A stretch of 64,000 nt of DNA from Sphingomonas sp. QA11. GTDB taxonomy: Bacteria > Pseudomonadota > Alphaproteobacteria > Sphingomonadales > Sphingomonadaceae. Where the stretch lies: positions 4,273,501 through 4,337,500 of the forward strand of contig NZ_CP098774.1 in NCBI RefSeq assembly GCF_028473665.1, read 5' to 3'. The translations under genes were made by a program, and so were the position numbers. Positions 46,201 through 54,258 of the stretch are shown piece after piece (positions within the stretch are counted from its first letter, which is position 1; the number at the start of each line of letters is the position of its first letter). The notes under the pieces are model-generated. The model did no database searches, was not told the origin of the DNA, and worked only from the letters and a program-made list of their open reading frames with translations.

Positions 46201-49200
46201 CGGGTCCTCGATGCGCAGGGATCGGAGCATGCCGACGCGCTGAATGTCGACACCCCGCTCTGCAGTGCATATCATCCGGCCTTCCTCGCCTTCACCTCCG
46301 GCACCACCGGCACGCCCAAGGTCGTGCAGGTTTCGCATCGGGCGGTCTGCGCGCGGCTTCGCGCGAACGACATCACCCTTGGCGCACTGACGCAAGCCGA
46401 CACCTTCGCCCACTGCTATTCGTTCAACTACGACGGCGGCCTGGTTTGCACCTTCTGGCCGCTCACCCGCGGCACCCCCATCACCTTCGTGCCGTTGTCG
46501 CATCTGGGTGAACGAAATGCGCTGATCGCATGCTGCCGCGATGCCCGTGTGACCGTGATCGATGCGATCCCGCTGGTGATCGCGACCCTGATACAGGAAC
46601 CGACCGACCTGCCCAACGTGCGCCTGGTCGTCACCGGCGGCGACAGCTGCCCGACGGATCTGCATCGTCGGCTGCGTCAGGCTCTGCCGGACGCCGACTT
46701 CGCGAACCAATACGGACCCTGCGAAGGCGTGTTCAACGCTACCACCGCCTTCTATCCGGCGAACGCTCCGCCCGCCGAGAGCGTAACGATCGGCAAACCG
46801 ATCGCCGGCTGCGACATCGCGATCGTTGGCCCGACCGGCGGGCTTGTTCCGACGGGAAGCTACGGCGAACTCTGGATCGGCGATCCCTATCTCGCCGACG
46901 GCTACCTCGACGATCCTGCAGCAAACGCGGCCAAATTCGTCGAGGCCGACTTTTTCGACAGCCCGCAGCGTTTCCTGCGAACGGGAGATCGCGCGCGCTG
47001 GCTGAAGAACGGCGAGATCGAGTTTGCGGGACGCCTGGATCGCCAGGTCCAATTGAACGGCATGCGGGTCGAGCCGGACGAGATCGAAGCCGTGCTCAGG
47101 AAACTTCCCGACGTGAAGGAAGCCGCGGTCCTGATCGCCGACGAGCCATCCAGCCGGGTGTTGAGCGCTTTCATCGTGCCGAGCGACCCTTCCGACGACA
47201 GTCGGACTGCGACCGCCACCCGAGAATGGGAAGACGCATTCGATGCGCTCTACCGTGAAAGCCGGAGCGACGAAGAAACGTTGCTGGACTTTACCGGATG
47301 GACCAGGACGGCGGACGGGGAGCCGATTCCCGACAATGAAATGCGCGCCTGGCTGGCCGATACCGTCGCCATGCTCGAGACGGAGCAGCCGCGGCGCGTG
47401 TTGGAAGTCGGAAGCGGATTGGGGCTGATTGCGCTGTCGCTGGCGCCATCGTCGCAGACCTATGTGGCGACGGATATATCGAAGAATGCGATCGAGGTCC
47501 TGACCGCAAAGGCGGCGGCGAACGGCATATCCTTGCGCGCGGAACGGGCGTCCGCGCGGGAAGCCGCCCAACGCTTCGGCGCGGAGCGCTTCGACCTCGT
47601 CATTCTCAACTCGGTCGCTCAGTATCTTTCCGGCTATGATGAGCTAAGCGAACTCGTCGCCGATTTGTCGCGGCTGCTTTCGCCGGGCGGATCGATTTTC
47701 GTCGGCGACGTCAGGGATCTGCGAAAGGCGGATGCGTTCTATGAGGCCGTCGAGCGCAGCAGGCATCCCGCACAGAGTCCGGAAGACTTGGCTGAACGCA
47801 TGCAACGTGCGCGCCTGCACGATGAGGAGGCGCATTTCGATCCGGAAGCCTTCAGCGCCATAGCCGAGCGGATCGGCATGGAATCGCCGGTCGTTCGGCT
47901 CAAGCCGCTCGCCATCGACAACGAGATGGTGAATTTTCGCTACGATGTTCTGTTTCGCTCCGGACATGGACCGGCCACGAACGATGACGGCTGGATGTTG
48001 GACTGGAGCGCGTGCGACCGATCGGGCGTGCCGAAGCTGTTGTGCGCCGCCGATGGCCCCCTGACGATAGCGAACGTCCCGTTTGCGGACGATGATCGCC
48101 CCGAAGCCAAGTCGCCGGCATTGCAAAGCCTGCTATCCGTCGCCGAGGCCCGCGGCTGGCACAGTGCGCTTTTCCCCTCCGCGCGCGATCCCAAGCTCTG
48201 CTTTTTCGCGATGGCCGAAGGAGCGTCCGACCCGGCGCTTTGGCGTTCTTACGACTGTGCAGCCGGCGAGCGCGGTCGGCGGTCGAACTATCCGGGCTTT
48301 TCGATCCGCATCAGGTCGCTCCGGCAGACCATCCAGGCGTCGCTGGAAGCCAGCCTGCCTGCGCATATGGTCCCGGCCGTGCTCGTCTTCGTTGACGAAT
48401 TGCCGACCAAGCCGGGCGGGAAGATTGACGAAGCGCGATTGCGAAAGCTCTTGTTCTCGCAGCGCGCACGGTCTCACGAGAGTTCCGAAGACGATATCCT
48501 GCTGGCCGCGATGACCGATGTCTGGCGGGCGGTGCTCGAGGTGGACGTCCTGCCGCCAGATGCCGATTTCTTCGCCTTCGGCGGTCACTCCCTGCTCGCA
48601 ACGAAGCTAGTCGCAAGAATCCAGCAGGAATTCGCGGTGAAGCTGCCCGTCGTGCGCGTCTTCGAATTACGCACTTTGAAGAATGTCACCGGGGCGTTGT
48701 TCGGCGATGCGGCTGCGCCGGATCCCGGGACGGACGAACTGCACCGGTCGGCTCTCGACAGGCTTACCACCAACCACAACCAGCTGCGGGCGTGGAATGC
48801 CTGTATCGCCGGGCAACCGACGCATTTCGGCGCCGCTTTCGAAATCCGCATGCCCGTCAGCTTCGACGAACTCGTCGCGGCGACGGCGGCGCTTCCCGAA
48901 ATCCATCCGGTGCTACGCTGGCGATTCGACGAAAACGCCGATCTCTCCGATCCGGAACCCGGGCGGCCGCTTGTCTGCCTGCATCGGCTGGAGCCGGGGC
49001 ACGACGCCCGCGCGCGCCTTCATATGCAGTTGGAAAGCGGCGACGGCGCGTTCGCCATCGATGCGTTCGAGCGAAGCGGATCGGTACGCGAAATCGCCGT
49101 CCGCGCACGGTCCGACCTGCTCGACGGCGCGTCCGTGCAGCAAATCTTCTCCGCCATCCTGGCAAATATCGGTCGTGATGGGGAACGGCAGACCTTGGTC

Positions 49201-49863
49201 GCTCCGTACCCTTCGCGGCAAGAGTGGCGCAAGAGCGCCGCGGTAACCCGTCCGACGCTTACCGGCGAAAATGGTGACATGCCGGAATATCCGACACAAG
49301 CCCGCCTCGTGACGACGAAGTTCGACCTGGGCCGCGAAGAAACCGCCCGGCTGGAGCGGCTTGGTCATGCGTGGAGCGTAACCACTCCGGCACTGCTGAT
49401 GGGCGCTCTCGCGGCGCAGGCGCGGCAGGAAGACCGGGTCGTGCATATCGACTGCGCAACCGATGGCCGCCTGCGGCAAGGGGATCCAGCATTCTTCCCG
49501 ATCGGTCCGCACAGCGAGGAGCTGCGTTTTCGTTTTATCAGGACCGAGCTCGAAGACGTTCGGGCATATGCGGAATGCGCGGCCGACCAGTTGATGAACG
49601 CATTGCGGCAGGGCCCGGCGGATATTGCCGAGCGGGCGCTTCGACCCGCTGCGATCGCATTCTCCTACCGCTTCGTAGCGGGGGCGGAGCATGGCCGATT
49701 TCGGCATGAGGTCCAGGCCAGCCACAGCTTTGCGCCCGACTGGCATCGGATCAAGCTCTCCTGCTTCCGGGGCGCGAACGGCCTGCGCATGGTTTTACGC
49801 GCGGCGGATCGTCCGGGCCCGGCGATCGACCTCCAGGCGATCCTGAAGGACCTGCTAGCATGA
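40237..49863 (+). CDS. NRPS: C-A(MT)-PCP-C-A(MT)-PCP-C*
   Basis: A 3208-residue dimodular synthetase. C1 has HHIVGDG at 155-161. A1 has FDAVCRE from 649 and YGPTE from 742, then an embedded methyltransferase (about 920-1145; VLELGCGIG from 964, NSVVQY from 1034) before the A10 LPSGK at 1308-1312; PCP1 has Ser1369. C2 has HHIVSDG from 1553. A2 is atypical (FNYDGG from 2063, YGPCE from 2159), also with an MT (VLEVGSG from 2388, NSVAQY from 2458), Lys2729 and PCP2 Ser2785. The last ~400 residues are a C-like domain whose HHxxxDG is RSDLLDG (2958-2964), so it lacks both histidines. The NSVxQY motif is typical of NRPS N-methyltransferases. No thioesterase or reductase is present. It overlaps the preceding NRPS by 11 bp. 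Confidence 0.93.
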   Translation: MLTDATRERPDAGEAPGSGALRARVSREQRRLWFLAAKHPEEATYNMAYRLDFKGPLDAARIERAIAMLQDRHETLRTRFIFDGEQPLQVIEDKAPAAFEKVSAPGRTSQERQTAAAQLAAEFAAEQIPLDQAPLFHCRLIRIERDHHALVFVMHHIVGDGWSHSVLTRDFCEAYELLGTGDAGPLAPLSLQFADFAEFQSESASAEQVHFWIDRVAGLPPLDLPIGAPASRRRPAHHLSWLAGPADTRLLREFVRSRKMLLSAVLLTAFERALGLMSGQNDFFLGTVVANRRNPDVAEMIGFFANTVLLPAHHVLDRPAEMQLADNQSLMIELQDNQEAPLDEVIDGLHLERHEHEDAPIQALFVLQNAPYEGIRISDVTIELERLRVGEAKVPVTLFVTEGIESVEFEIEYDPARVGAAFARDLLALFREELSALASTGIAEQDRGSRIVSGRVRPENLDRTIVDLIWNQARKQPQAVALSHGEAELTYRELTMRADALATALSIRGIAPQSRIATCLPRGIELYVSLIGIMRAAMIWAPIDPDAPPAYRAAVLDALKPALVIGEEVPAEHETCAFEALTASGREHPAAAFPSLDHTAYAISTSGTSGTPKTVLVGHAGLANISRWVADTLELTAADVGIWKTTMMFDAVCRELFPIMIAGGRLAIAPPDAERDMELLGEHIARHGATTLHCVPTQLRAIIDLRPLPETVRAVMSGGEPLPTDLAHRLIAEAGIALYNVYGPTEATVDVTCHQVTGTEVGTNVPIGVPVDNVRLALTCGERLLPITARGEIAIGGCAVAKGYLGGEGGGFGSLAGLGRSYRTGDLGTFDASGGFHCEGRLDRQIKVNGVRIEPGSIEAALRRHPQVGDAQVTVLDGERSEFVALVFPAEATEQAPDDASGTAGEWQPVFDDSYADLDWSVAPHENTLGWVDSGTRQPIPSREVLAATDDAASKILRWKPRSVLELGCGIGTLAFRLIPNVDAFLGIDFAANAIEYCRHHATRMKSANARFETGDIESFDFGIGQRFDAIILNSVVQYLPDEAALDTLLSRASSLLSEDGYIFLGDIRDARLRDLHAFWKLRRRKGADTPCEDILLAALGEALADEELLLHPDTLARWSQANGFAPPLVEPNCAQGDNELVNFRFSATLCRAVEVDVAAMSVRDGELRNAPVAREAALLEAASRARPNQPIFRRLARLPEEPAAGQMPDGTSLRTARALVLVTQDPRKLRVHHLDGAVGLAMCAAAFGYRSSDRCDTLPVLPNPGRLDPPRWKRFLSAVGTIHQQLRGQVPLQMLPQRLVPLPYCPRLPSGKRNQGALERAATGGRSAERSEYPEPGSPEARVAAIFQSLLGSPFARDDDFFAMGGNSLIATRARNRLERELSIKLPLRALFEASTPRLLAREIARTQQEAETGPRKRTQGTVPIISHAQRRLWFIEKLGTSGAVYNIAHSVSLAGQIDLGALDRAVGRLCKRHVTLRSTFYEQDGEPQLRIMPPRSVGNIELIETCRSQDQAIGLLDREQRNRFDLEQGPLLRILALPIGRDETVLCMICHHIVSDGWSMGIALNELAAFYEAERADEDVVLPELAIDYLDLALHDEQPAQQRKFADQIAYWQDELAGAAPNMDLPFDRVLAKRKSWAGDVVSFDLDAATAARIETLAAQERATPFIVLLSAFHLVLRTFAQQDDTVIGTVLANRNRYESEGLVGFLVNPLPLRVRSEDGDSFRSLCARTREVSLRGFDNQDVPFDVLVEHLPNGRNADSEAFFQVLFALQNNAAAQLRLGGLDATRLSLPPIGAMFDLSLELRPRPEGYRAVLEYSTELFDRETVALVAQLFDHTLQACLARPDVPLNETASLPEGERRRLLAFGRGEPLAELAGDTICRRVQSIAGTEPDRPCLNDGAIRLTYTDVLEQARALAGKLRSAGCGDKDAIAISVSRGASVVVAMLAAQWAGGVPCYIDPAYPEKRQRQLFGLAGCVLMIAGDNRGLRVLDAQGSEHADALNVDTPLCSAYHPAFLAFTSGTTGTPKVVQVSHRAVCARLRANDITLGALTQADTFAHCYSFNYDGGLVCTFWPLTRGTPITFVPLSHLGERNALIACCRDARVTVIDAIPLVIATLIQEPTDLPNVRLVVTGGDSCPTDLHRRLRQALPDADFANQYGPCEGVFNATTAFYPANAPPAESVTIGKPIAGCDIAIVGPTGGLVPTGSYGELWIGDPYLADGYLDDPAANAAKFVEADFFDSPQRFLRTGDRARWLKNGEIEFAGRLDRQVQLNGMRVEPDEIEAVLRKLPDVKEAAVLIADEPSSRVLSAFIVPSDPSDDSRTATATREWEDAFDALYRESRSDEETLLDFTGWTRTADGEPIPDNEMRAWLADTVAMLETEQPRRVLEVGSGLGLIALSLAPSSQTYVATDISKNAIEVLTAKAAANGISLRAERASAREAAQRFGAERFDLVILNSVAQYLSGYDELSELVADLSRLLSPGGSIFVGDVRDLRKADAFYEAVERSRHPAQSPEDLAERMQRARLHDEEAHFDPEAFSAIAERIGMESPVVRLKPLAIDNEMVNFRYDVLFRSGHGPATNDDGWMLDWSACDRSGVPKLLCAADGPLTIANVPFADDDRPEAKSPALQSLLSVAEARGWHSALFPSARDPKLCFFAMAEGASDPALWRSYDCAAGERGRRSNYPGFSIRIRSLRQTIQASLEASLPAHMVPAVLVFVDELPTKPGGKIDEARLRKLLFSQRARSHESSEDDILLAAMTDVWRAVLEVDVLPPDADFFAFGGHSLLATKLVARIQQEFAVKLPVVRVFELRTLKNVTGALFGDAAAPDPGTDELHRSALDRLTTNHNQLRAWNACIAGQPTHFGAAFEIRMPVSFDELVAATAALPEIHPVLRWRFDENADLSDPEPGRPLVCLHRLEPGHDARARLHMQLESGDGAFAIDAFERSGSVREIAVRARSDLLDGASVQQIFSAILANIGRDGERQTLVAPYPSRQEWRKSAAVTRPTLTGENGDMPEYPTQARLVTTKFDLGREETARLERLGHAWSVTTPALLMGALAAQARQEDRVVHIDCATDGRLRQGDPAFFPIGPHSEELRFRFIRTELEDVRAYAECAADQLMNALRQGPADIAERALRPAAIAFSYRFVAGAEHGRFRHEVQASHSFAPDWHRIKLSCFRGANGLRMVLRAADRPGPAIDLQAILKDLLA

Positions 49864-50807
49864 ATGCCCATGGCAGCTTCGAAGGGCTGGAGCGGTTGCC
49901 GCGCGACGCGATCAACGAGCTTCCGCCCCAGGACGCTCCTGCCGGCCTGATCGCGGCCCTCGATCGCAAGGGCTGGTGCGTGATACGCAAGGCTGCCGAC
50001 TCCTTGCCAGGATTCAGGCAGTTCGTTTCGTCGCTACATGTGCCGATCGCCGAACGGTACGGCGATCTGCCGCGATCGGGTGCGGCGGATGTTTTCCGCA
50101 CGACGCCCTATCCTCCCGAAGAGGACCTGCTGTTTCATAACGAGGCTTCGCACACGTCGAAGGTGCCGAAATATCTCTTCTTCTATTGTCACCGGGCCGC
50201 CGAGACCGGCGGAGCTACGCCGATCAGCGATGGCGTGCGTGCGCTGGACCTGCTCGATCGGACGATAGCCGACACCTTAAGGCGGCATGGGCTCACCTAT
50301 CGCAGGCGTTTCGTCGACGGGCTGGACGTCGCGTGGCAGGATTATTTCGACACCGACGATCCGGCGGAAGTGGAACGCCATTGCCGGCGGGACGGACTGG
50401 TTTCGTCCTGGACCGACGACGGGGTCCTGCAGGTCGACTATTCGACCTTGGCGATCGGCTGCCTGCCGGACGGACGGCAATCCATGTTTCATCAGGTCGC
50501 GTTGCATCATCCCGCATTTCTCGCCGACGAGATCCGCGAGTATTTCAGCGCGTACGATCCGCAAGGATGCACGCCCCGCAACGTTCTTCTCGGCGATGGC
50601 ACGCCTTTATCGGACGAGTGGGCGCGGGATATACTCGCTGCGCAAAATCGTGCCGGGCAGTATTTCGTGTGGGAACGAGGCGATGTTCTTGCGCTCGATA
50701 ATCGCGTTTACGCACATGGCCGGATGCGATTTTCCGGTTCGCGTGAAAACTATGTAATAATGAGTGCGCTGGAGGCTGTGAAAGATGTCTGCTCAACTGG
50801 GTTCTGA
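49860..50807 (+). CDS. TauD/SyrP-like Fe(II)/2-oxoglutarate dioxygenase (cluster oxygenase 2)
   Basis: A 315-residue oxygenase of the TauD/TfdA family. The metal motif is HNE in FHNEASHT, with Glu in place of the commoner Asp, a feature I associate with SyrP-like beta-hydroxylases acting on carrier-bound amino acids. GGATPISDG is the family strand, the distal His is in NRVYAHGRM and the 2-oxoglutarate Arg follows in SGSRENYV. Its ATG overlaps the NRPS stop as ATGA. The likely role is beta-hydroxylation of an amino acid on one of the PCPs; the position is not determinable. Confidence 0.85.
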   Translation: MNAHGSFEGLERLPRDAINELPPQDAPAGLIAALDRKGWCVIRKAADSLPGFRQFVSSLHVPIAERYGDLPRSGAADVFRTTPYPPEEDLLFHNEASHTSKVPKYLFFYCHRAAETGGATPISDGVRALDLLDRTIADTLRRHGLTYRRRFVDGLDVAWQDYFDTDDPAEVERHCRRDGLVSSWTDDGVLQVDYSTLAIGCLPDGRQSMFHQVALHHPAFLADEIREYFSAYDPQGCTPRNVLLGDGTPLSDEWARDILAAQNRAGQYFVWERGDVLALDNRVYAHGRMRFSGSRENYVIMSALEAVKDVCSTGF

Positions 50808-51810
50808 GGAATTGGACGTCGGCGAAGCCCTAGAACGCGACGGTTTCTGCGGCCCGCTCGATGCCGGTGCTTCGCGCGAGAAATGCACCGAACTCGCGCG
50901 TTCGATCTGCGAAGGCATCGAAAACCGCGAAATGCATCCGCTTTACGGGCGCTTTTCCGTAAGGGACTGGCATCTGATCAATAGCGACTTCCTGGAACTG
51001 CTCACCGGGCCTAAAGTTCTGGATGCGGTTTCGTTGGTGCTTGGCGATCGTTACAAGATGTGGCGGTCCAAGATATTCCACAAATCACCCGGCGAGGGCC
51101 CGCTGGGCTGGCATCAGGAATGGGGAGCCTTCAACGGGGAAGAGATCGGCAACGATCGCCCCGCCCTGATACCCGCGCCCGCGCGCAGGGATAGTGCTTG
51201 GAACGTCACGGTGTGGATGCCCCTGACTGACGTCACCCCCGACATGGGACCGATGCGGTTCGCCAGGGGCTCGCACAAGCGACGCTTTCCGATCAGGATG
51301 GGCCCCTTGGCGGAGACCGAATTCTACGTCGATCCCTTCACCGAGGTGACAAGCAAGGACGCCTTGATCCGGCGAGTGAAGACGGACAGCCTCTGCATTG
51401 ACATCCACACTGCGCACTATTTTGATGACGTCTCGCTCGACGCCTTGTCTTTCGAGGAACTTCGCGAGCTGGTCGAAGCGAAGCTCCGGGAAGAGCAGGG
51501 CGCGATCACGCTCGATTTTCACGAAAGCGAGCACGAGATCGTTTCGATGCCGATGTCGGCCGGGCAGTTCGTAATTTTCACCGAGCGCTGCATGCACGGG
51601 TCTTCGGCCAACACCTCGGCCTTTCCGCGCATCGGGATCAACGCGCGCTTCACCTTCGACGACACGCAAGTCTATCCTTTCCGTCACTCGAAAGTGCCGA
51701 TCGATGGCTCCAACCTCGACATAAGCCTGCATCGCACCGTCCTGATTCCGGGCTGGGAGGACGCTTCGGACGGAGCGTCGATCACCCTTGCCGACCTGAA
51801 GGCGGGATGA
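50785..51810 (+). CDS. PhyH-type Fe(II)/2-oxoglutarate dioxygenase (cluster oxygenase 3)
   Basis: A 341-residue protein of the phytanoyl-CoA dioxygenase family. It has LGWHQEWG with His-x-Glu metal ligands, VWMPLTDVTPDMGPMRFARGSHK, and the distal CMHGSSANTSAFPRIGINARF with His and the cosubstrate Arg. An acidic ligand rather than Gly/Ala argues against a halogenase. Its start overlaps the TauD-like gene by 23 bp, with GGAGG nine bases upstream of ATG 50785. An insert of about 80 residues (roughly 160-240) separates the two halves of the core. A late hydroxylation of the product is expected but not proven. Confidence 0.85.
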   Translation: MSAQLGSEELDVGEALERDGFCGPLDAGASREKCTELARSICEGIENREMHPLYGRFSVRDWHLINSDFLELLTGPKVLDAVSLVLGDRYKMWRSKIFHKSPGEGPLGWHQEWGAFNGEEIGNDRPALIPAPARRDSAWNVTVWMPLTDVTPDMGPMRFARGSHKRRFPIRMGPLAETEFYVDPFTEVTSKDALIRRVKTDSLCIDIHTAHYFDDVSLDALSFEELRELVEAKLREEQGAITLDFHESEHEIVSMPMSAGQFVIFTERCMHGSSANTSAFPRIGINARFTFDDTQVYPFRHSKVPIDGSNLDISLHRTVLIPGWEDASDGASITLADLKAG

Positions 51811-53396
51811 GACATCATATTGTGCGGAAACTCCCACAAGATCCGGCTTCCTTCGGCGCCGGCGACAACTGGACAGAAGCAAGGCGGCGGGACTTTCAGG
51901 GCCAGCTCGGAACGGCGGTCGAGGCCTGCAAATTGTTCATCGCCGCAATTCCTTTGGGCATCGTCTGCGCATGCGGTGTTTCACCGCCGTCGACCGTCAT
52001 GCCGCCGACTTCCCTGCCAAGCTCTTTCCCAGGCGAGCTCAGTCCTGAAGGAAATATTTCGGCGGGACGCCTCTGTTGGCGTGATTTTCTCCCCGCGGAC
52101 CTGACAATCGGGCCACTGGTCGAGCGCGCCATCGATCACAACCGGGATCTGGCAATCGCTACCGCCCGCATAGACGAAGCGCGCGCGTTATTGCGGCAAC
52201 GGCGAATCGAGAACGGGTTGAACGTCCAGTCGAATGTCGAAGCGACGATCAACCGGACCACGTCCGGCGCGACCGCAGCGGGCGCGCTCCTCGAGAAACT
52301 CTTTCCGGAGGTGAGCGAGGGGATCGGGCTCCCGAACACCGCCACCTACCCGCTCTATCGGTCGACGCTGGCGATTTCGAGCTTCGAACTCGATCTGTGG
52401 GGCCGGCTGCGCAACCTGAGCGCTGCGGCGCGAGCCCGTGTCCTGGCAAGCGAATGGAACCGCAAGGCGGTGCAACTTGCGCTCTTGCGTGAAATCGTTT
52501 CCCAATCGTTGCGAAAGCTGGAAATCGGTGAACAACGGCACGTCACCCAACGGCTCCTAGCCTTCGAGAACGAGCGTCTCGACATTCTCGAATTGCGGGA
52601 AACAAAGGGTCTTTCCGCTCCCCAGGACGTGCTGGCCCAGCGCGAACGGATCACTGAAGTCGACATCGCTCTGTCGCAATTCGCTTTGGACGAAACCGGT
52701 TTGACCAACACGCTGGAATTCCTGACCGGCGGGAGCGGATGGACCGCGCCCGATCAAGCTGCCGGTTCGCCGTGGGCGAGCCGGGCGAGGATCGACGCCG
52801 GCCTGCCATCGCGGCTCCTGCTGCTGAGGCCAGACATCAGAACTGCCGAGAGCAATCTGCTCGCGATGCGTGCCGACCTTTCCGCGGTCAGGGCGCGCCT
52901 GTTCCCGAGCATAAACCTCACCGGCCTATTCGGGTTTGCTTCGTCGGATTTGGGCTCCCTGTTTTCCGGCAACGCTATGGTCTTCAGCGGTGGCGGGATG
53001 ATCGACCTGCCGATCTTCGACCGGCCGGCGCGGCTGGCCAACATCGACTTGACGAAGGCGCGCGAACGCCAGGCCGTGGCCGAGTATCAGAAGGCCGTCG
53101 AAAGTGGTTTTCGAGAAGTGAAGGACGCTTTGGCCGCTCGCCGCTGGTACGCAATCCACGCAGAAACTATCGCACGACAGGTCGCGGCAATCAGCGCGCA
53201 GGTCGAGATTGCGAAGGAGCAGGAGCAAGCTGGCTTGACCAGCGGCCTCGATACCATCGCGGTCGAGCGTCGCTTGTTGGAAGCGCGCGTGCGTCAGGTC
53301 TCGAATTCCGCCCGTTTGGCCGAGGCGGATTTTGCCGTCTTTGTCAGTCTGGGCGGCGGCGATCAGATGTGTGGAAAGTCGTCGACAGGAAGATGA
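51807..53396 (+). CDS. NodT/OprM-type outer-membrane efflux factor
   Basis: A 529-residue protein with two OEP repeats: LVERAIDHNRDLAIATARIDEARALL in the first and LLLLRPDIRTAESNLLAMRADLSAVRARLFPSINLTG in the second. LGIVCAC (about residues 50-56) looks like a lipobox, but the 40 residues before the hydrophobic segment are long for a signal peptide, so the real start may be downstream of the ATGA-coupled ATG 51807. TolC-like trimers form the exit duct of tripartite pumps. Being coupled to the biosynthetic genes, it is the best partner for the MacAB-like exporter at 26660-29421. Confidence 0.87.
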   Translation: MRHHIVRKLPQDPASFGAGDNWTEARRRDFQGQLGTAVEACKLFIAAIPLGIVCACGVSPPSTVMPPTSLPSSFPGELSPEGNISAGRLCWRDFLPADLTIGPLVERAIDHNRDLAIATARIDEARALLRQRRIENGLNVQSNVEATINRTTSGATAAGALLEKLFPEVSEGIGLPNTATYPLYRSTLAISSFELDLWGRLRNLSAAARARVLASEWNRKAVQLALLREIVSQSLRKLEIGEQRHVTQRLLAFENERLDILELRETKGLSAPQDVLAQRERITEVDIALSQFALDETGLTNTLEFLTGGSGWTAPDQAAGSPWASRARIDAGLPSRLLLLRPDIRTAESNLLAMRADLSAVRARLFPSINLTGLFGFASSDLGSLFSGNAMVFSGGGMIDLPIFDRPARLANIDLTKARERQAVAEYQKAVESGFREVKDALAARRWYAIHAETIARQVAAISAQVEIAKEQEQAGLTSGLDTIAVERRLLEARVRQVSNSARLAEADFAVFVSLGGGDQMCGKSSTGR

Positions 53397-54100
53397 CCCG
53401 CTCGACGCCAAATCCTTTGGATGACGAAAGACTGGCGCTTGTCGACGCCATGCATGCAATCGTTCCGCACGGGATTCGGCACGATATCCGCCGCATCTCC
53501 GGCGCGTGGATCGAAGACCTGCTTCCCGAAGAGCGGGCGATCGCCGCGGACTTCACCGATGCGCGCCGGACCGAATTCGCAACCGGCCGAACGAGCGTGC
53601 GCCGCCTTCTTCGGGAGCTGGACTCGGCCGATCCGCCGATCTTGATCGGGGCGCGGAGAGCGCCGATCGTACCGCCTGGCCTTCACGCGAGCATTTCGCA
53701 TTGCGAAACCTTCGTGGCGACCATCGCATCCAAGGCGACCCATATCATGGGGCTGGGCGTCGATATCGAGTTCCACGACCGCGTGACGCCCGATCTCGCA
53801 GACGCAGTGCTGTCTCGTACCGAAAAGGCGGATCTGAAGCGTGACCGGGGTACCCGCTCGCTCGCCTGCTATTTCAGTGCGAAGGAAGCAGCATTCAAAG
53901 CAGTTCACGGGTTGATCGGGAAGTATATAGATTTTTCCGATATCGAGCTGACGATTTGTTGCGATCGCTTCGTAGCGCAGCCGCTTTTTGTTGATCGTGC
54001 GCTTGAGGACATCCGCGTGGAGGGTCGGGTCACCGAGCGCGAGCGCTATGTCCTGGCCGTTGCGTGGGCATCGCCCGTACGCGCGTCCGCCCAGATATGA
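53393..54100 (+). CDS. 4'-phosphopantetheinyl transferase (EntD/Sfp superfamily)
   Basis: A 235-residue enzyme that activates carrier proteins by attaching phosphopantetheine from CoA. Motifs in order: HASISHCETFVATIAS, GLGVDIEFHDR with the Mg2+ ligands Asp and Glu, and CYFSAKEAAFKAVHG. The N-terminal EERAIAADFTDARRTEFATGR is the EntD-type CoA-binding region. Its natural clients here are the ACP and three PCPs. ATG 53393 overlaps the NodT stop as ATGA. Its presence makes the cluster self-sufficient for carrier activation. Confidence 0.92.
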   Translation: MTRSTPNPLDDERLALVDAMHAIVPHGIRHDIRRISGAWIEDLLPEERAIAADFTDARRTEFATGRTSVRRLLRELDSADPPILIGARRAPIVPPGLHASISHCETFVATIASKATHIMGLGVDIEFHDRVTPDLADAVLSRTEKADLKRDRGTRSLACYFSAKEAAFKAVHGLIGKYIDFSDIELTICCDRFVAQPLFVDRALEDIRVEGRVTERERYVLAVAWASPVRASAQI

Positions 54101-54258
54101 GCGCAAGAACGAATATCGCCGGGACGTTGCCCATAATGCTTTCGGTGCGGCCTGCGCCGAACCGTCGAGGTGCAGCCTGGACACGGCATCTGGATGCGGC
54201 ACATTCCGGCGGTGGTTCTAGAATTCAGGACCACGCACATCGATACGAGTACGTGTGA
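54097..54258 (+). CDS. 53-residue coupled small protein of unknown function
   Basis: ATG 54097 overlaps the phosphopantetheinyl transferase stop (ATGA), and its TGA overlaps the GTG start of the ABC exporter (GTGA). The frame therefore exactly fills the gap between two operon genes, which is hard to explain by chance. The peptide is basic and His/Arg-rich (MSARTNIAGTLPIMLSVRP at the start, QDHAHRYEYV at the end), has no Cys or transmembrane helix, and resembles no family I know. It could be a coupling peptide or a true small protein; MbtH is excluded by motif. Confidence 0.5.
   Translation: MSARTNIAGTLPIMLSVRPAPNRRGAAWTRHLDAAHSGGGSRIQDHAHRYEYV

Noticed and set aside
50785..51810. Non-heme iron halogenase reading of the PhyH-type protein
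   Set aside because: The metal motif is His-x-Glu, not His-x-Gly/Ala, so no open halide site.
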